From: Aeromicrobium sp. Root344 | GTDB lineage: Bacteria; Actinomycetota; Actinomycetes; Propionibacteriales; Nocardioidaceae | Reading direction: 5' to 3' | Assembly (NCBI RefSeq): GCF_001425755.1 | Contig: NZ_LMDH01000001.1 | Coordinates: forward strand, 3,223,571 to 3,287,570 | Length of the DNA: 64,000 bases | Shown: positions 50,567-59,361 of the stretch, piece by piece | How positions within the stretch are numbered: the first letter of the stretch is position 1 | Layout of the letters: each line of letters opens with the position of its first letter | Position numbers and translations under genes: made by a program | Notes under the pieces: generated by a model | Seen by the model: only the letters and a program-made list of their open reading frames with translations | Told to the model about the DNA's origin: nothing | Databases searched by the model: none

Positions 50567-51469
50567 ATGGCGATGAAATGGCTACCGCGACGCGAATCTG
50601 ACGAGACCCCCCGTGAGGGCAACGGTCCGATCCTCATCCATGCCCTCGACGGGTTCCTGGGCGCTGGTTCAGCCGCGCGCCTGGCCGCCGAGCAGCTGCG
50701 GTCGGGACACGGCGAGGTCGTCCACGAGTTCGACATCGACGCGATGCTCGACTACCGAGCGCGTCGTCCCATGATCGCGTTCCGCGAGGACCACTACGCG
50801 GAGTATGACGACCCGACACTGCAGGTCGTCCTCGAGCATGACGACAACGGCATGCCCTACTTCCTGCTGGCCGGCCCCGAGCCGGACTTCCACTGGGAGC
50901 AGTTCATCGCCGAGGTCCACGGCTTCATCGAGGAGCACGATGTGCCCCTGACGCTCGGGCTCGGCGCCGTGCCCATGGGCGTACCCCACACCCGGCCGAC
51001 CATGATCACCGCGCACGGCACGCGTCCTGACCTCGTCGACCGCCAGAACCTCTGGTCGGCGCAGGTCATGGTGCCGTCGTCGGCGCAGTCGCTGCTGGAG
51101 TACCGCCTCGGCCAGTGGGGCCACGACGCCGCCGGCTACGTCGTGCACGTGCCGCACTACCTCGCGCAGATCGACTACCCGACCGCGTCGCTCGCGCTGA
51201 TCGATGCACTGGTCGATCGCACGGGCCTCAGCATCGACGTGGCGTCGCTCAAGGCCCGCCAGGAGGCCGCTCTCGCGGAGATCGAGCAGCAGATCGAGGA
51301 GCAGGGCGGACAGAGCCTGCTCGGCGGTCTCGAGGAGCAGTACGACGCGTTCACGCGCGGTGCCGCCCAGTCACTGCTCGCCAGCGACGAGGACCTCCCG
51401 AGCGGCGACGAGCTCGCCGACCAGTTCGAGCAGTTCCTGGCGCGTCAGCGCAAGAACGACCAGGGCTGA
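50567..51469 (+). CDS. PAC2-family (proteasome assembly chaperone-like) protein
   Basis: 300 residues. PILIHALDGFLGAGSAARLAAEQL at the start, EFDIDAMLDYRARRP, FLLAGPEPDFHWEQFI and PLTLGLGAVPMGVPHTRPTMITAHG are typical of the actinobacterial PAC2 family, followed by a Glu/Gln-rich helical C-terminus (about 215-300). Molecular role unknown; related to eukaryotic proteasome assembly chaperones. ATG 50567 lies 10 bases after dxs, so cotranscription is likely; an ATG two codons on is an alternative. Confidence 0.85.
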   Translation: MAMKWLPRRESDETPREGNGPILIHALDGFLGAGSAARLAAEQLRSGHGEVVHEFDIDAMLDYRARRPMIAFREDHYAEYDDPTLQVVLEHDDNGMPYFLLAGPEPDFHWEQFIAEVHGFIEEHDVPLTLGLGAVPMGVPHTRPTMITAHGTRPDLVDRQNLWSAQVMVPSSAQSLLEYRLGQWGHDAAGYVVHVPHYLAQIDYPTASLALIDALVDRTGLSIDVASLKARQEAALAEIEQQIEEQGGQSLLGGLEEQYDAFTRGAAQSLLASDEDLPSGDELADQFEQFLARQRKNDQG

Positions 51470-51541
51470 CACCGAAAGTAGCGGTCACACGCCGACCTTC
51501 GGACGATGTGCCGGCTGCCGGTACGACCGTACGTTCGGTGC

Positions 51542-52747
51542 GTGTCCACCACTCCGCTGAGCGACAACCGGGGTCCGCTCGCCACGGCAGAGCGGGCGTT
51601 GGGTCCTGACCTCGCCCGGGGGCTCATGCTGCTGTTCATCGCGCTGGCCAACTCGCACTACTTCCTCAGCGGCGATTCAGTGCGCGGCGGCTTCCCGATG
51701 GACGGGTCCACGCTCGACTCGGCCGTGACCTGGTGCATCGCGACGTTCGTCGACGGTCGCGCGTTCCCGATGTTCGGCCTGCTGTTCGGCTACGGCGTGG
51801 CGATGATCGTCCGCCGGCAGGCGGCGCTCGGCGCCAAGGGCGTCCGTCATCTGCTGTGGCGGCGCGCGGTGTTCCTGATCGTCGTCGGCTTCCTGCACGC
51901 GATGCTCCTGTACGTCGGCGACATCCTCGCGGCGTACGGCGTGCTCCTCCTGCTGGGCGCGTGGGCCGTGAGGTGGAAGGACGGCTGGCTGCTGGGGGTC
52001 GCGGCAGTCATCTTCGCGCTCGGCCTGCTCCCGTCGGGTGACTCCATGTCGATCGTCACCGATCCGCCCGACCCGTCGATGCTGCCGCCGGACCTGCTGA
52101 CGATGTTCGCCGACCGGATCGTGGTTCAACCGTTCATCATGCTGCTCGGTCCGATCGGCTTCGCCTGCCCCTTCCTGGTGGGACTGTGGGCCGGCCGTCG
52201 CCGCGTCCTGGAGCGGCCGGAGCTGCACCGGCGGCTCCTGACCGTGACGGCGATCGTCGGGATCACGGTCGCCGTCCTCGGCGCCCAGCCGGTGGCGCTC
52301 ATGCTCGCCGGGGTCACGGACGTGCCGAGCCACGCGACCCTCGAGGTGATCGGCCCGTGGCACGACGCGTCCGGGGTGCTGGGCGGGTTCGGCTACGCCG
52401 CCGCGATCACGTTGCTCGCCGCGCGGCTCGGCACGCCCGGCCCCATCGCCACGGCGATCGCCGCGACCGGACAACGCTCCATGACGTCCTATCTCTCGCA
52501 GTCGGTGGTCTGGACCGTGGCCTTCACGCCGTTCCTGCTCGACCTGTCCGGCTCGCTCAGCGTCGCCGGCACGGCGCTGCTGGCGTCGATCACCTGGCTC
52601 TCGACCGTGGTCGTCGCCGACCGCATGCGCCGAGCGGGGCAGCGGGGCCCTTTCGAGGTCCTCGTGAGGCGAGTCACCTATGGCCGACGGGTGGCTCCGG
52701 CGCTGCGGTCCGTACGCGTCGATCAGCATCCGCCCCCGATAGGGTGA
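51542..52747 (+). CDS. DUF418-type membrane protein
   Basis: 401 residues with about ten hydrophobic segments. DLARGLMLLFIALANSHYF opens the protein, FGLLFGYGVAMI and RRAVFLIVVGFLHAMLLYVGDILAAYGVL follow, and the C-terminal region ATGQRSMTSYLSQSVVW matches the DUF418 signature. Function unknown. GTG 51542 lies 6 bases after TACGTT (51530-51535), a leaderless start; the frame is open a little upstream but has no better site. Confidence 0.82.
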   Translation: MSTTPLSDNRGPLATAERALGPDLARGLMLLFIALANSHYFLSGDSVRGGFPMDGSTLDSAVTWCIATFVDGRAFPMFGLLFGYGVAMIVRRQAALGAKGVRHLLWRRAVFLIVVGFLHAMLLYVGDILAAYGVLLLLGAWAVRWKDGWLLGVAAVIFALGLLPSGDSMSIVTDPPDPSMLPPDLLTMFADRIVVQPFIMLLGPIGFACPFLVGLWAGRRRVLERPELHRRLLTVTAIVGITVAVLGAQPVALMLAGVTDVPSHATLEVIGPWHDASGVLGGFGYAAAITLLAARLGTPGPIATAIAATGQRSMTSYLSQSVVWTVAFTPFLLDLSGSLSVAGTALLASITWLSTVVVADRMRRAGQRGPFEVLVRRVTYGRRVAPALRSVRVDQHPPPIG

Positions 52748-52751
52748 GGTC

Positions 52752-53624
52752 GTGCCTGCATCCCTCGAAGACGTCGTCGGCCTCCTCAACCTCGAACAGC
52801 TGGAGGTGGGTCTCTACCGAGGCTCGCAGCCCGAGGCGTCCGAGCTGCCGCGGGTGTTCGGCGGCCAGGTCGCGGCGCAGGCGCTCATGGCGGCGCAGCT
52901 GACCGTGCCCGAGGAACGCCACGTGCACTCGCTGCACCTCTACTTCATCCTCGGCGGCGACCCGAGCATCCCGATCGTCTACGACGTCGAGAACGTCCGC
53001 GACGGTGGCTCGTTCACCACGAGGCGCGTCGCGGCCCGTCAGCACGGCGAGATCATCTTCTACATGACCGCGTCGTTCCAGGTGGTCGAGGACGGCTGGG
53101 ACCACCAGGACGCGATGCCCGACGTCCCGTCGCCGGACGAGTCCATGCCCCTGACCGACGTCATCGGCGGCCGCGGCTCGGAGGCCGCAGAGTTCTGGAA
53201 CCGCGAGTGGTCGTCGTTCGACATGCGCTACATCGGCGACAACCGGGCCGAGGACGACCCGCAGCGGCGGCTCGTGCCGGTCGTGCAGCGCCTCTGGTTC
53301 CGTGCCGATGGCACGCTCCCGGACTCCCGGATCGTCCACAACGCGGCATTCACCTACATCAGCGACCTGAGCCTGCTGGGCGCCAGCCTCGTGCCGCACA
53401 GCACGTTCATCGGAGCGCCCGATGTCCAGGCCGCGTCGCTCGACCACGTGATCTGGTTCCACCGGCCGATCGCCGCCGACCAGTGGCTCCTGTACGACCA
53501 GACGTCTCCGTCCGCGTCGGGCGCCCGGGGGCTGAGCACCGCACGGGTCTTCACCGAGGACGGCACGCTCGTCGCGACCGTCGCCCAGGAAGGCCTCATC
53601 CGCCGGGTCACCCCGCGGGGCTGA
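52752..53624 (+). CDS. tesB: Acyl-CoA thioesterase II (TesB family)
   Basis: 290 residues forming a double hotdog: LPRVFGGQVAAQALMAAQLTV in the first half and HNAAFTYISDLSLLGASLVPHST plus SLDHVIWFHRP in the second, where the Asp of YISDLSLL and the SLDH motif belong to the TesB active site. It hydrolyses acyl-CoA to free acid and CoA. GTG 52752 lies 6 bases after TAGGGT (52740-52745), which overlaps the stop of the preceding gene; leaderless start. Confidence 0.92.
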   Translation: MPASLEDVVGLLNLEQLEVGLYRGSQPEASELPRVFGGQVAAQALMAAQLTVPEERHVHSLHLYFILGGDPSIPIVYDVENVRDGGSFTTRRVAARQHGEIIFYMTASFQVVEDGWDHQDAMPDVPSPDESMPLTDVIGGRGSEAAEFWNREWSSFDMRYIGDNRAEDDPQRRLVPVVQRLWFRADGTLPDSRIVHNAAFTYISDLSLLGASLVPHSTFIGAPDVQAASLDHVIWFHRPIAADQWLLYDQTSPSASGARGLSTARVFTEDGTLVATVAQEGLIRRVTPRG

Positions 53625-53630
53625 CCGGGG

Positions 53631-55517
53631 TCACTTGACGGTCGGCAGCGTCCCGACGCTCGGGAAGTTGATCGTCGACGGGTAGGTCGACGAGTTGTGG
53701 ATCTTGAGCACCGTCAGGGTCCCGAGCAGGTCCGGCAGCGTCGGCAGGAGGTGCGGGACGTCGAACGCCTGCACCGCGATCCGCAGCTTGTGACCGGGCT
53801 TGATCTTCGCCCGCGTGGGAAAGATCTCGACGTCGATCGGCGCCACCTCGCCGGGTGCCAGCTTCTTCTGCGCAGCCTTGGTGAAGGGGTGGAACGGCTG
53901 GATCAGCACGCCGTCGAGGTAGCGCGACCGGCTCGTGTCGAGCGCGCGATGGGAGATGACCTGCCAGCCGCCGGTCAGTCGCTTGACGGTGCCGTCGGGC
54001 GCCTCGTCCTCGAGGGCCACCGACAGCATGCCGTCGCCGCCGACGCTCGAGGCATACAGGTGCGCGTTGATGGGGCCCTGGAGCGTGATCGACTGCGTCA
54101 ACGCCTTGGTCGAGAACACCGCGCCGGCCTTGTCGTTGAGCTGGTTGTCGGAGAAGCAGGGCAGCTGCGGGAGCAGCAGATTGGGCACGCCGGCGGTCCA
54201 CTGGTTGGCCGAGCGCGTGCAGAGCCCGGCCGCTGGGATCGGCAGGATGCTAGACGTGCCGGCCGTGGTGGTGCCGGACGTGAGTCCGCCGGGGGCGCCG
54301 AGCGGCGCCGACGTGCCGGAGAGCTTGAGCTTGGCGCCGGTCAGCGAGGGACCGATCCACTTCGTGCTCTTGCGCCAGGCGCCCGTGCCCTGCTCGTAGT
54401 ACGTGAGGTTGGCGATGTCGCTGTTGAGCGTCGGGTCGCTGCGGCCCTTGAGGTAGCGGTCGAACCAGCGGAGCTGGAGCTCACCCAGCGAGCCGTAGCC
54501 GGCCTTGCCGATGTCGGCACCGCTCGACGCCTGCAGGTGGTCCCACGGGCCGACGATCATCTTGGCCGGGATGCCGCGCTTGTTGAGGTTCTCGAACAGC
54601 AGCGGCGTGCCGCGCTGGAACAGGTCGTACTCGCCGGACACGAAGAACGCCGGCACCTTGACCTTGTCGATCACGTTGATCGCCGAGCGCTCCTTGTAGA
54701 ACGCTCCGTCGTACGCCGGCTCGCCGCCGAGGAACGCGCTGAGCAGCAGGGGGACCGTGAACGTACCGGCACCCGTGAGGTGGTCGAGGAGCTCCTTGAT
54801 CGCCGAGTCGGGGCTGCTCGCCAGCACCGCCGGCGGGACCAGGCCGGTGGAGGTGACGAGGCCCAGCCACAGCGGGATGAAGCCGACGTCGAGCTGGCCA
54901 CCGGAGGCGACGACGTCGCGATAGACGTCGGCGCCCGGGACCTGCGGGAAGATCGCCTTGAGGCCCGGTGGCTGCGCAGCGGCCGCCCACAGCTGGCTGA
55001 TGCCCATGTAGGACGGGCCGGTCATGCCCGTGATGCCGTTGCTCCACGGGCGCGCCGACGAGTGCGCCCACGTCATGATCTCGCCGCCGTCCTTGTTCTC
55101 CCGGGCGTCGAAGGCCCTCCAGATGCCTTCGGAGCTGCCGGTGCCGCGAGCGTCGACGGTGAGCTGCACATAGCCGCGCTTGACCAGGTAGTCCGCGCCG
55201 CCGCCGAGGAATCCGCCCGCCGAGGCGATCACGGTCTTGTTGTACGCCGTGATGGTCACGATGACCGGGAATCGCTTGGCGATCGCCTTGCCGTCGGCGC
55301 CGGCCGGGCGGATGACGTCGCCCCGAAGGATCGTGCCGTCGGACATCGGGATCGCGACGTCCCGCTCGGTGACCGTCTTGGGATACTGCTCGGCCCGCGG
55401 CGTCCAGGTCGTCGCGGCCGTGGCCGCCGTGGTGGTGAGCGCGAGCGAGGCGCCAATCAACCCGAGCGTGAGCCCGACGATGGCCAGCAGGCGATGAACC
55501 GAGGTACGAGCGTGCAC
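53631..55517 (-). CDS. Secreted CocE/NonD-type alpha/beta hydrolase
   Basis: 628 residues. A signal peptide with a hydrophobic core (about 9-27) and AxA cleavage near AATAA is followed by an X-Pro dipeptidyl-peptidase/CocE catalytic domain: VQLTVDARGTGSSEG, nucleophile elbow TGPSYMGISQ (Ser near residue 170), and acid/His region near VPAFFVSGEYDLF and GPWDH. The C-terminal third is the jelly-roll domain of this family (PTRAKIKPGHKLRIAVQ). Probably an exported esterase, amidase or peptidase. The GTG has GGGAG seven bases upstream. A 23-base palindrome lies 14 bases upstream of the start. Confidence 0.87.
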   Translation of the reverse strand: MHARTSVHRLLAIVGLTLGLIGASLALTTTAATAATTWTPRAEQYPKTVTERDVAIPMSDGTILRGDVIRPAGADGKAIAKRFPVIVTITAYNKTVIASAGGFLGGGADYLVKRGYVQLTVDARGTGSSEGIWRAFDARENKDGGEIMTWAHSSARPWSNGITGMTGPSYMGISQLWAAAAQPPGLKAIFPQVPGADVYRDVVASGGQLDVGFIPLWLGLVTSTGLVPPAVLASSPDSAIKELLDHLTGAGTFTVPLLLSAFLGGEPAYDGAFYKERSAINVIDKVKVPAFFVSGEYDLFQRGTPLLFENLNKRGIPAKMIVGPWDHLQASSGADIGKAGYGSLGELQLRWFDRYLKGRSDPTLNSDIANLTYYEQGTGAWRKSTKWIGPSLTGAKLKLSGTSAPLGAPGGLTSGTTTAGTSSILPIPAAGLCTRSANQWTAGVPNLLLPQLPCFSDNQLNDKAGAVFSTKALTQSITLQGPINAHLYASSVGGDGMLSVALEDEAPDGTVKRLTGGWQVISHRALDTSRSRYLDGVLIQPFHPFTKAAQKKLAPGEVAPIDVEIFPTRAKIKPGHKLRIAVQAFDVPHLLPTLPDLLGTLTVLKIHNSSTYPSTINFPSVGTLPTVK

Positions 55518-55530
55518 GAAGGACTCCCAA

Positions 55531-55553
55531 TGTCGTTGCCGTGATCAACGACA
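55531..55553. promoter_or_regulatory. Palindrome upstream of the secreted hydrolase gene
   Basis: TGTCGTTG (55531-55538) and CAACGACA (55546-55553) are perfect inverted copies 7 bases apart, just upstream of the GTG at 55517 (minus strand). On that strand TACTCT (55556-55561) is a possible -10, so the repeat would lie at the start of the transcript, as operator or 5' hairpin. Confidence 0.5.
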
Positions 55554-55568
55554 CAGAGTAAATCGGAG

Positions 55569-56450
55569 TTACGCTTCGGTAACAACCCTTCCAACCAGGT
55601 GAGTCACCGGCTTCTTGGCGCCCTTGACGCCGAACTCCAGGTCGGTGCCCTGGGCCCGCGACCCGAACACGACGGTGCCAGGCAGCAGGATCGGCTTGCG
55701 GAACTCCACATCGACCGAGAACGCGTCGGGCAGCTTGTTCTGCAGCGCCGACAGGCTTCGCGCCAGGGTCCACATGCCATGGGCGATGTTCGTCGGGAAG
55801 CCGAACGCCTTGGCGGTCAGTGGGTAGAGGTGGATCGGGTTGCGATCACCTGACACCGAGCCGTAGCGACGGCCGAGGTCGCCGGCGAGCTTCCAGTGCA
55901 CGACACCGTCGGGTGCGTTGACACCCGCCAGGGGAGCGGGCGAGGTCTCGGCCGAACCGCCCTTGTGGCGGGAGAACAGCGTCGTGACCTCGTCCCAGAC
56001 GAGCTCACCTTCGACCGAGATCTCGGTGATGAGATCGACGAGGGAACCCTTGGGGTGCGGTCGCAGGTCGGCAGCACGGACGGAGACGTCGAAGGACTCG
56101 GTGACAGCGAGCGGGCGGTGCTGACGGATCGTGTTGCGCAGGTGCACCAGGCCCATCGGCGCGAACGGGAACGCCGTGTCGGTCATCAGGGCCATGTGCA
56201 GCCCGAACGCGGCCATGTGCGGGTAGGTCGCCGGCAGGTGGTCGCCGCGCGGGAACCCGCAGACCTCGTTGTAGGCCTCGAGGTGCTTGAGGTCGGTCAC
56301 GACCCCCTTGCGCTCCAGCACGATGTCGGGCACGGAACCTTTGGCGTGCTTGATGCCGGGAAGGCCGCCGATCACGGGGATCGCGGGCAGCACCGCCTTG
56401 AGCATCAGGGGCGCGGTCGAGGGCGCCTTGTCGAACGTACGGGTGGCCAC
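55569..56450 (-). CDS. htdX: MaoC-like 3-hydroxyacyl dehydratase (HtdX-like)
   Basis: 293 residues with a double-hotdog MaoC plan. The N-terminal half lacks the hydratase motif; the C-terminal half has it as YGSVSGDRNPIHLYPLTAKAFGF...AHGMW, with the Asp/His catalytic pair. It should dehydrate 3-hydroxyacyl thioesters. The GTG start is 1 base after the fabG4-like stop, so they are one operon. Order maoC-fabG4-(divergent)-fadA2 equals that of Rv0241c-Rv0242c-Rv0243 in M. tuberculosis, which supports the name. Confidence 0.88.
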   Translation of the reverse strand: MATRTFDKAPSTAPLMLKAVLPAIPVIGGLPGIKHAKGSVPDIVLERKGVVTDLKHLEAYNEVCGFPRGDHLPATYPHMAAFGLHMALMTDTAFPFAPMGLVHLRNTIRQHRPLAVTESFDVSVRAADLRPHPKGSLVDLITEISVEGELVWDEVTTLFSRHKGGSAETSPAPLAGVNAPDGVVHWKLAGDLGRRYGSVSGDRNPIHLYPLTAKAFGFPTNIAHGMWTLARSLSALQNKLPDAFSVDVEFRKPILLPGTVVFGSRAQGTDLEFGVKGAKKPVTHLVGRVVTEA

Positions 56451-56451
56451 G

Positions 56452-57801
56452 TCAGGCTCCGATCAGTGCCTGGCCGCAGACCCGGACCACGTTGCCGGAG
56501 ATCGCGGACGATCCCGGGTTGGCGTACCAGGCGATGGCCTCGGCGACGTCGATCGGCTGGCCGCCTTGGGACAGCGAGCTGAGCCGGCGACCGGCCTCGC
56601 GGATGCCGAGCGGCATGGTCTTGACCATGTCGGTCTCGATGAACCCGGGAGCGATCGCGTTGACCGTGATGCCGTCCTTGGCGACCCGCTTGGACAGGTC
56701 GTTGACGAACCCGATGACGCCGGCCTTGGCCGTGCCGTAGCTCGTCTGGCCGTTGTTGCCCGCGATGCCGGCGATCGACGAGATGCCGATGACGCGTCCA
56801 CCGGGGCGGATGAGCTTGCGCTCGAGCAGCTCCGCGGTGATGCGCTGCGGTGCGCCCACGCTGATGTCGATGACGAGGTTCCAGTTCTCGGTCTTCATGT
56901 TCTTGAGCCGCTTGTCGCGGGTGATGCCGGCGTTGTGCACGACGATGTCGACGCCGCCGTGCGCCTTCTTGAGGGCGTCGGCGATGACCTTGGGCGCCTC
57001 AGGAGCCGTGATGTCCTCGGCGATCGCGGTGCCGCCGAGCTCGGCCATGACGGCGTCCAGCTCGGCCGAGAGCTGCGGCACGTCGAGTCCGACGATCTGG
57101 GCGCCGTCGCGGTGCAGCGTACGGGCCATGGCCTCGCCGAGTCCGCGCGAGGCGCCGGTGATCAGCGCGACCTTGCCGGCCAGCGGCTTGGTGGGATCGG
57201 CGACCGGGTCGGCGTCGACGAGCTCGGTGAGCCCGAGGCGGATGACCTGGCCGTCGACGAAGGCCGACTTGGAGGAGAGCAGGAACTCCAGCGTCGATCC
57301 GAGCGCGTCCTCGGCGCCGTTGCCGACGTAGACGAGGTTGGCCGTGCTGCCGTTGCCCCCGATCTCCTTGCCAGCGGAGCGTACGAATCCTTCGAGGGCG
57401 CGCTGCGCGATCGCTGCGGTCTCGGACCCGGCCTGCTCGGGGAGCGTGCCGATCACGACGAGCCGGCCGGAGCCGGCGAGACTGCGAAGGGCCGGGGTGA
57501 AGAACTGCTGCATGTCGGCGAGACCTGCGGTGTCGCTGATGCCGGTCGCATCGAACACGAGGCCCTTGTACGTCTTGCTGTCGGCGCGTACGCCTACCGA
57601 CGTGATGCCGCTCGACTTCAGCGTCGCGGCGAGCTTCTTGCCCAGCCGGCTGCCGGGAGCGGCGCCGATCAGGACGGTGCCCTTGACGAGCGGAGAGCCC
57701 TCGGACCAGCGCTCGAGCACCGGGGGATTGGGCAGACCCAGGTTCTTGACGATGAACTTGCCGATCGGGTTGTGAGCAAGGGACTGATAGCGGTCGGCCA
57801 T
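56452..57801 (-). CDS. fabG4: Long FabG4-type 3-oxoacyl reductase
   Basis: 449 residues, nearly twice a normal FabG. The first 200 residues form a flavodoxin/Rossmann-like domain without the SDR motif (LIGAAPGSRLGKKLAATLKSSG), as in mycobacterial high-molecular-weight FabG4 (Rv0242c). The second part is a full SDR: GASRGLGEAMA, HNAGITRDK, catalytic Ser in ISSIAGIAG and YGTAK. It reduces 3-oxoacyl-CoA or -ACP. First gene of the operon with htdX; divergent from fadA2 with the palindrome 57826-57840 between them. ATG 57801 fits the family start; no strong Shine-Dalgarno. Confidence 0.92.
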   Translation of the reverse strand: MADRYQSLAHNPIGKFIVKNLGLPNPPVLERWSEGSPLVKGTVLIGAAPGSRLGKKLAATLKSSGITSVGVRADSKTYKGLVFDATGISDTAGLADMQQFFTPALRSLAGSGRLVVIGTLPEQAGSETAAIAQRALEGFVRSAGKEIGGNGSTANLVYVGNGAEDALGSTLEFLLSSKSAFVDGQVIRLGLTELVDADPVADPTKPLAGKVALITGASRGLGEAMARTLHRDGAQIVGLDVPQLSAELDAVMAELGGTAIAEDITAPEAPKVIADALKKAHGGVDIVVHNAGITRDKRLKNMKTENWNLVIDISVGAPQRITAELLERKLIRPGGRVIGISSIAGIAGNNGQTSYGTAKAGVIGFVNDLSKRVAKDGITVNAIAPGFIETDMVKTMPLGIREAGRRLSSLSQGGQPIDVAEAIAWYANPGSSAISGNVVRVCGQALIGA

Positions 57802-57825
57802 GACTTGGGTGTGTCCTATCTCTCG

Positions 57826-57840
57826 GATACCATTGGTATC
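57826..57840. promoter_or_regulatory. Perfect palindrome between fabG4 and fadA2
   Basis: GATACCA-T-TGGTATC (57826-57840) is a perfect 15-base palindrome in the 147-base gap between the divergent fabG4-htdX operon and fadA2. It lies 25 bases from the fabG4 ATG and about 110 from that of fadA2. A TetR-type fatty-acid regulator is the likely binder; the TetR gene at 60472-61131 is a candidate but not proven. Confidence 0.6.
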
Positions 57841-57948
57841 TGGAATGCTCCTGAAACTGTAACCTCATGAAACAGCCCCGTCCACCAGCGTGGATGCGGC
57901 GCTCATCACGTTCCAGAACCATCGTTCACGAAGATCGAGGAGACCGCC

Positions 57949-59355
57949 ATGGCGGACACGACACCAGCCAAGAAGGCCCCGGCCAAGAAGACGCCGGCCA
58001 AGAAGGCACCCGCGAAGAAGACGGCCGCGACCAAGGCCGCGGAGACCGTGTCGAGCGTCGCCTCTGCCGCCGCCGGAGCCCAGACCGTGCGCCGCGTCGC
58101 CGTCATCGGCGGCAACCGCATCCCGTTCGCGCGCTCCAACACCGTCTACACCAACGCCTCCAACCAGGACATGCTCACCGCGGCCCTCGACGGTCTTGTC
58201 GAGCGCTTCGGCCTCGAGGGTGAGCGGGTCGGCGAGTTCGCCGCCGGCGCCGTCCTCAAGCACAGCCGCGACTTCAACCTCGCCCGCGAGACCGTGCTCG
58301 GCTCCAAGCTGTCGCCCGACACCCCCGCGTACGACGTGCAGCAGGCGTGCGACACCGGCATTCAGGCGGCTGTTCTGGTCGCCAACAAGATCGCGCTCGG
58401 CAAGATCGAGTCCGGCATCGCCGGCGGCGCCGACACCACGTCGGACGCCCCGCTCGCCATCGGCGACAAGCTCCGCAAGATCCTGCTCGAGGCCAACCGG
58501 GCCAAGGACAACAAGGGCCGCCTCGCCGCGCTCGCCAAGATCCGCCCGGCCTACCTGGCGCCCGACCAGCCGCGCAACTCCGAGCCGCGCACGGGTCTGT
58601 CAATGGGTGACAGCCAGGCCATCACGACCAAGGAGTGGGGCATCACCCGCGAGGCTCAGGACGAGCTCGCTGTCGCATCACACCACAACCTCGCCACGTC
58701 CTACGACGAGGGCTGGCAGGACGACTTGATCACGCCGTTCCTCGGCGTCACCAAGGACAACAACCTGCGACCGGACTCGTCGCTCGAGAAGCTCGCCAAG
58801 CTCAAGCCGGTGTTCGGCAAGGGCGAGGGCGCCACGATGACCGCTGCCAACTCGACGCCGTTGTCCGACGGTGCCTCGACGGTGCTGCTCGCGTCGGAGG
58901 ACGAGGCTGAGAAGCACGGCTGGACCCCGCTGGCCTACTTCGTCGACTACGAGACCGCAGCTGTTGACTACGTGTCGGGCGCCGAGGGCCTGCTGATGGC
59001 TCCGGTCTACGCCGTGCCGCGCATGCTCGCCCGTCAGGGCCTCACGCTGCAGGACTTCGACTTCTACGAGATCCACGAGGCATTCGCGAGCCAGGTCCTC
59101 ACGACGCTCGCCGCGTGGGAGGACCCGATCTTCTGCAAGGAGCGCCTCGGCCTCGACGCGCCGCTCGGCTCGATCGACCGCAGCAAGCTCAACGTCAAGG
59201 GCTCGTCGCTCGCGACAGCTCACCCCTTCGCCGCGACCGGTGGGCGCATCGTCGCCAACCTCGCCAAGCTGCTGCACGAGAAGGGCTCGGGCCGTGGCCT
59301 GATCTCGATCTGCGCCGCAGGCGGTCAGGGCGTCGTCGCGATCCTCGAGGCCTGA
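57949..59355 (+). CDS. fadA2: Thiolase / acetyl-CoA acetyltransferase (FadA2-like) with a Lys-rich tail
   Basis: 468 residues. From about residue 45 the protein is a close FadA2-type thiolase: VIGGNRIPFARSNTVY, nucleophile Cys in QQACDTGIQAA, NSEPRTGLSMG, FYEIHEAFASQVL with the His, and the C-terminal CAAGGQG with the second Cys. It cleaves or condenses acyl-CoA thioesters in beta-oxidation. The first 25 residues hold four PAKK units, unlike other thiolases I know. GGAGA lies 6-7 bases before ATG 57949. A GTG at 58087 in frame would give a tail-less protein. Confidence 0.92.
   Translation: MADTTPAKKAPAKKTPAKKAPAKKTAATKAAETVSSVASAAAGAQTVRRVAVIGGNRIPFARSNTVYTNASNQDMLTAALDGLVERFGLEGERVGEFAAGAVLKHSRDFNLARETVLGSKLSPDTPAYDVQQACDTGIQAAVLVANKIALGKIESGIAGGADTTSDAPLAIGDKLRKILLEANRAKDNKGRLAALAKIRPAYLAPDQPRNSEPRTGLSMGDSQAITTKEWGITREAQDELAVASHHNLATSYDEGWQDDLITPFLGVTKDNNLRPDSSLEKLAKLKPVFGKGEGATMTAANSTPLSDGASTVLLASEDEAEKHGWTPLAYFVDYETAAVDYVSGAEGLLMAPVYAVPRMLARQGLTLQDFDFYEIHEAFASQVLTTLAAWEDPIFCKERLGLDAPLGSIDRSKLNVKGSSLATAHPFAATGGRIVANLAKLLHEKGSGRGLISICAAGGQGVVAILEA
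57964..58023 (+). repeat. PAKK-coding repeat in the fadA2 N-terminus
   Basis: Four 15-base units encode PAKK followed by Ala or Thr (codons 6-25). The units differ at synonymous positions, so the peptide repeat looks selected rather than freshly copied. Such tails are typical of histone H1-like and HU proteins of actinobacteria. Confidence 0.85.
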
Positions 59356-59361
59356 CCTCCC

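Noticed and set aside
47038-50736. A 1232-codon open frame on the minus strand across atzF, tetR, flavin reductase and dxs
   Set aside because: It spans four well-supported genes on the other strand and has no recognisable motif.
57867-58223. A 118-codon frame starting MKQPRPPAW overlapping fadA2
   Set aside because: It runs out of frame through the thiolase gene and its repeats simply reflect the PAKK codons read in another frame.
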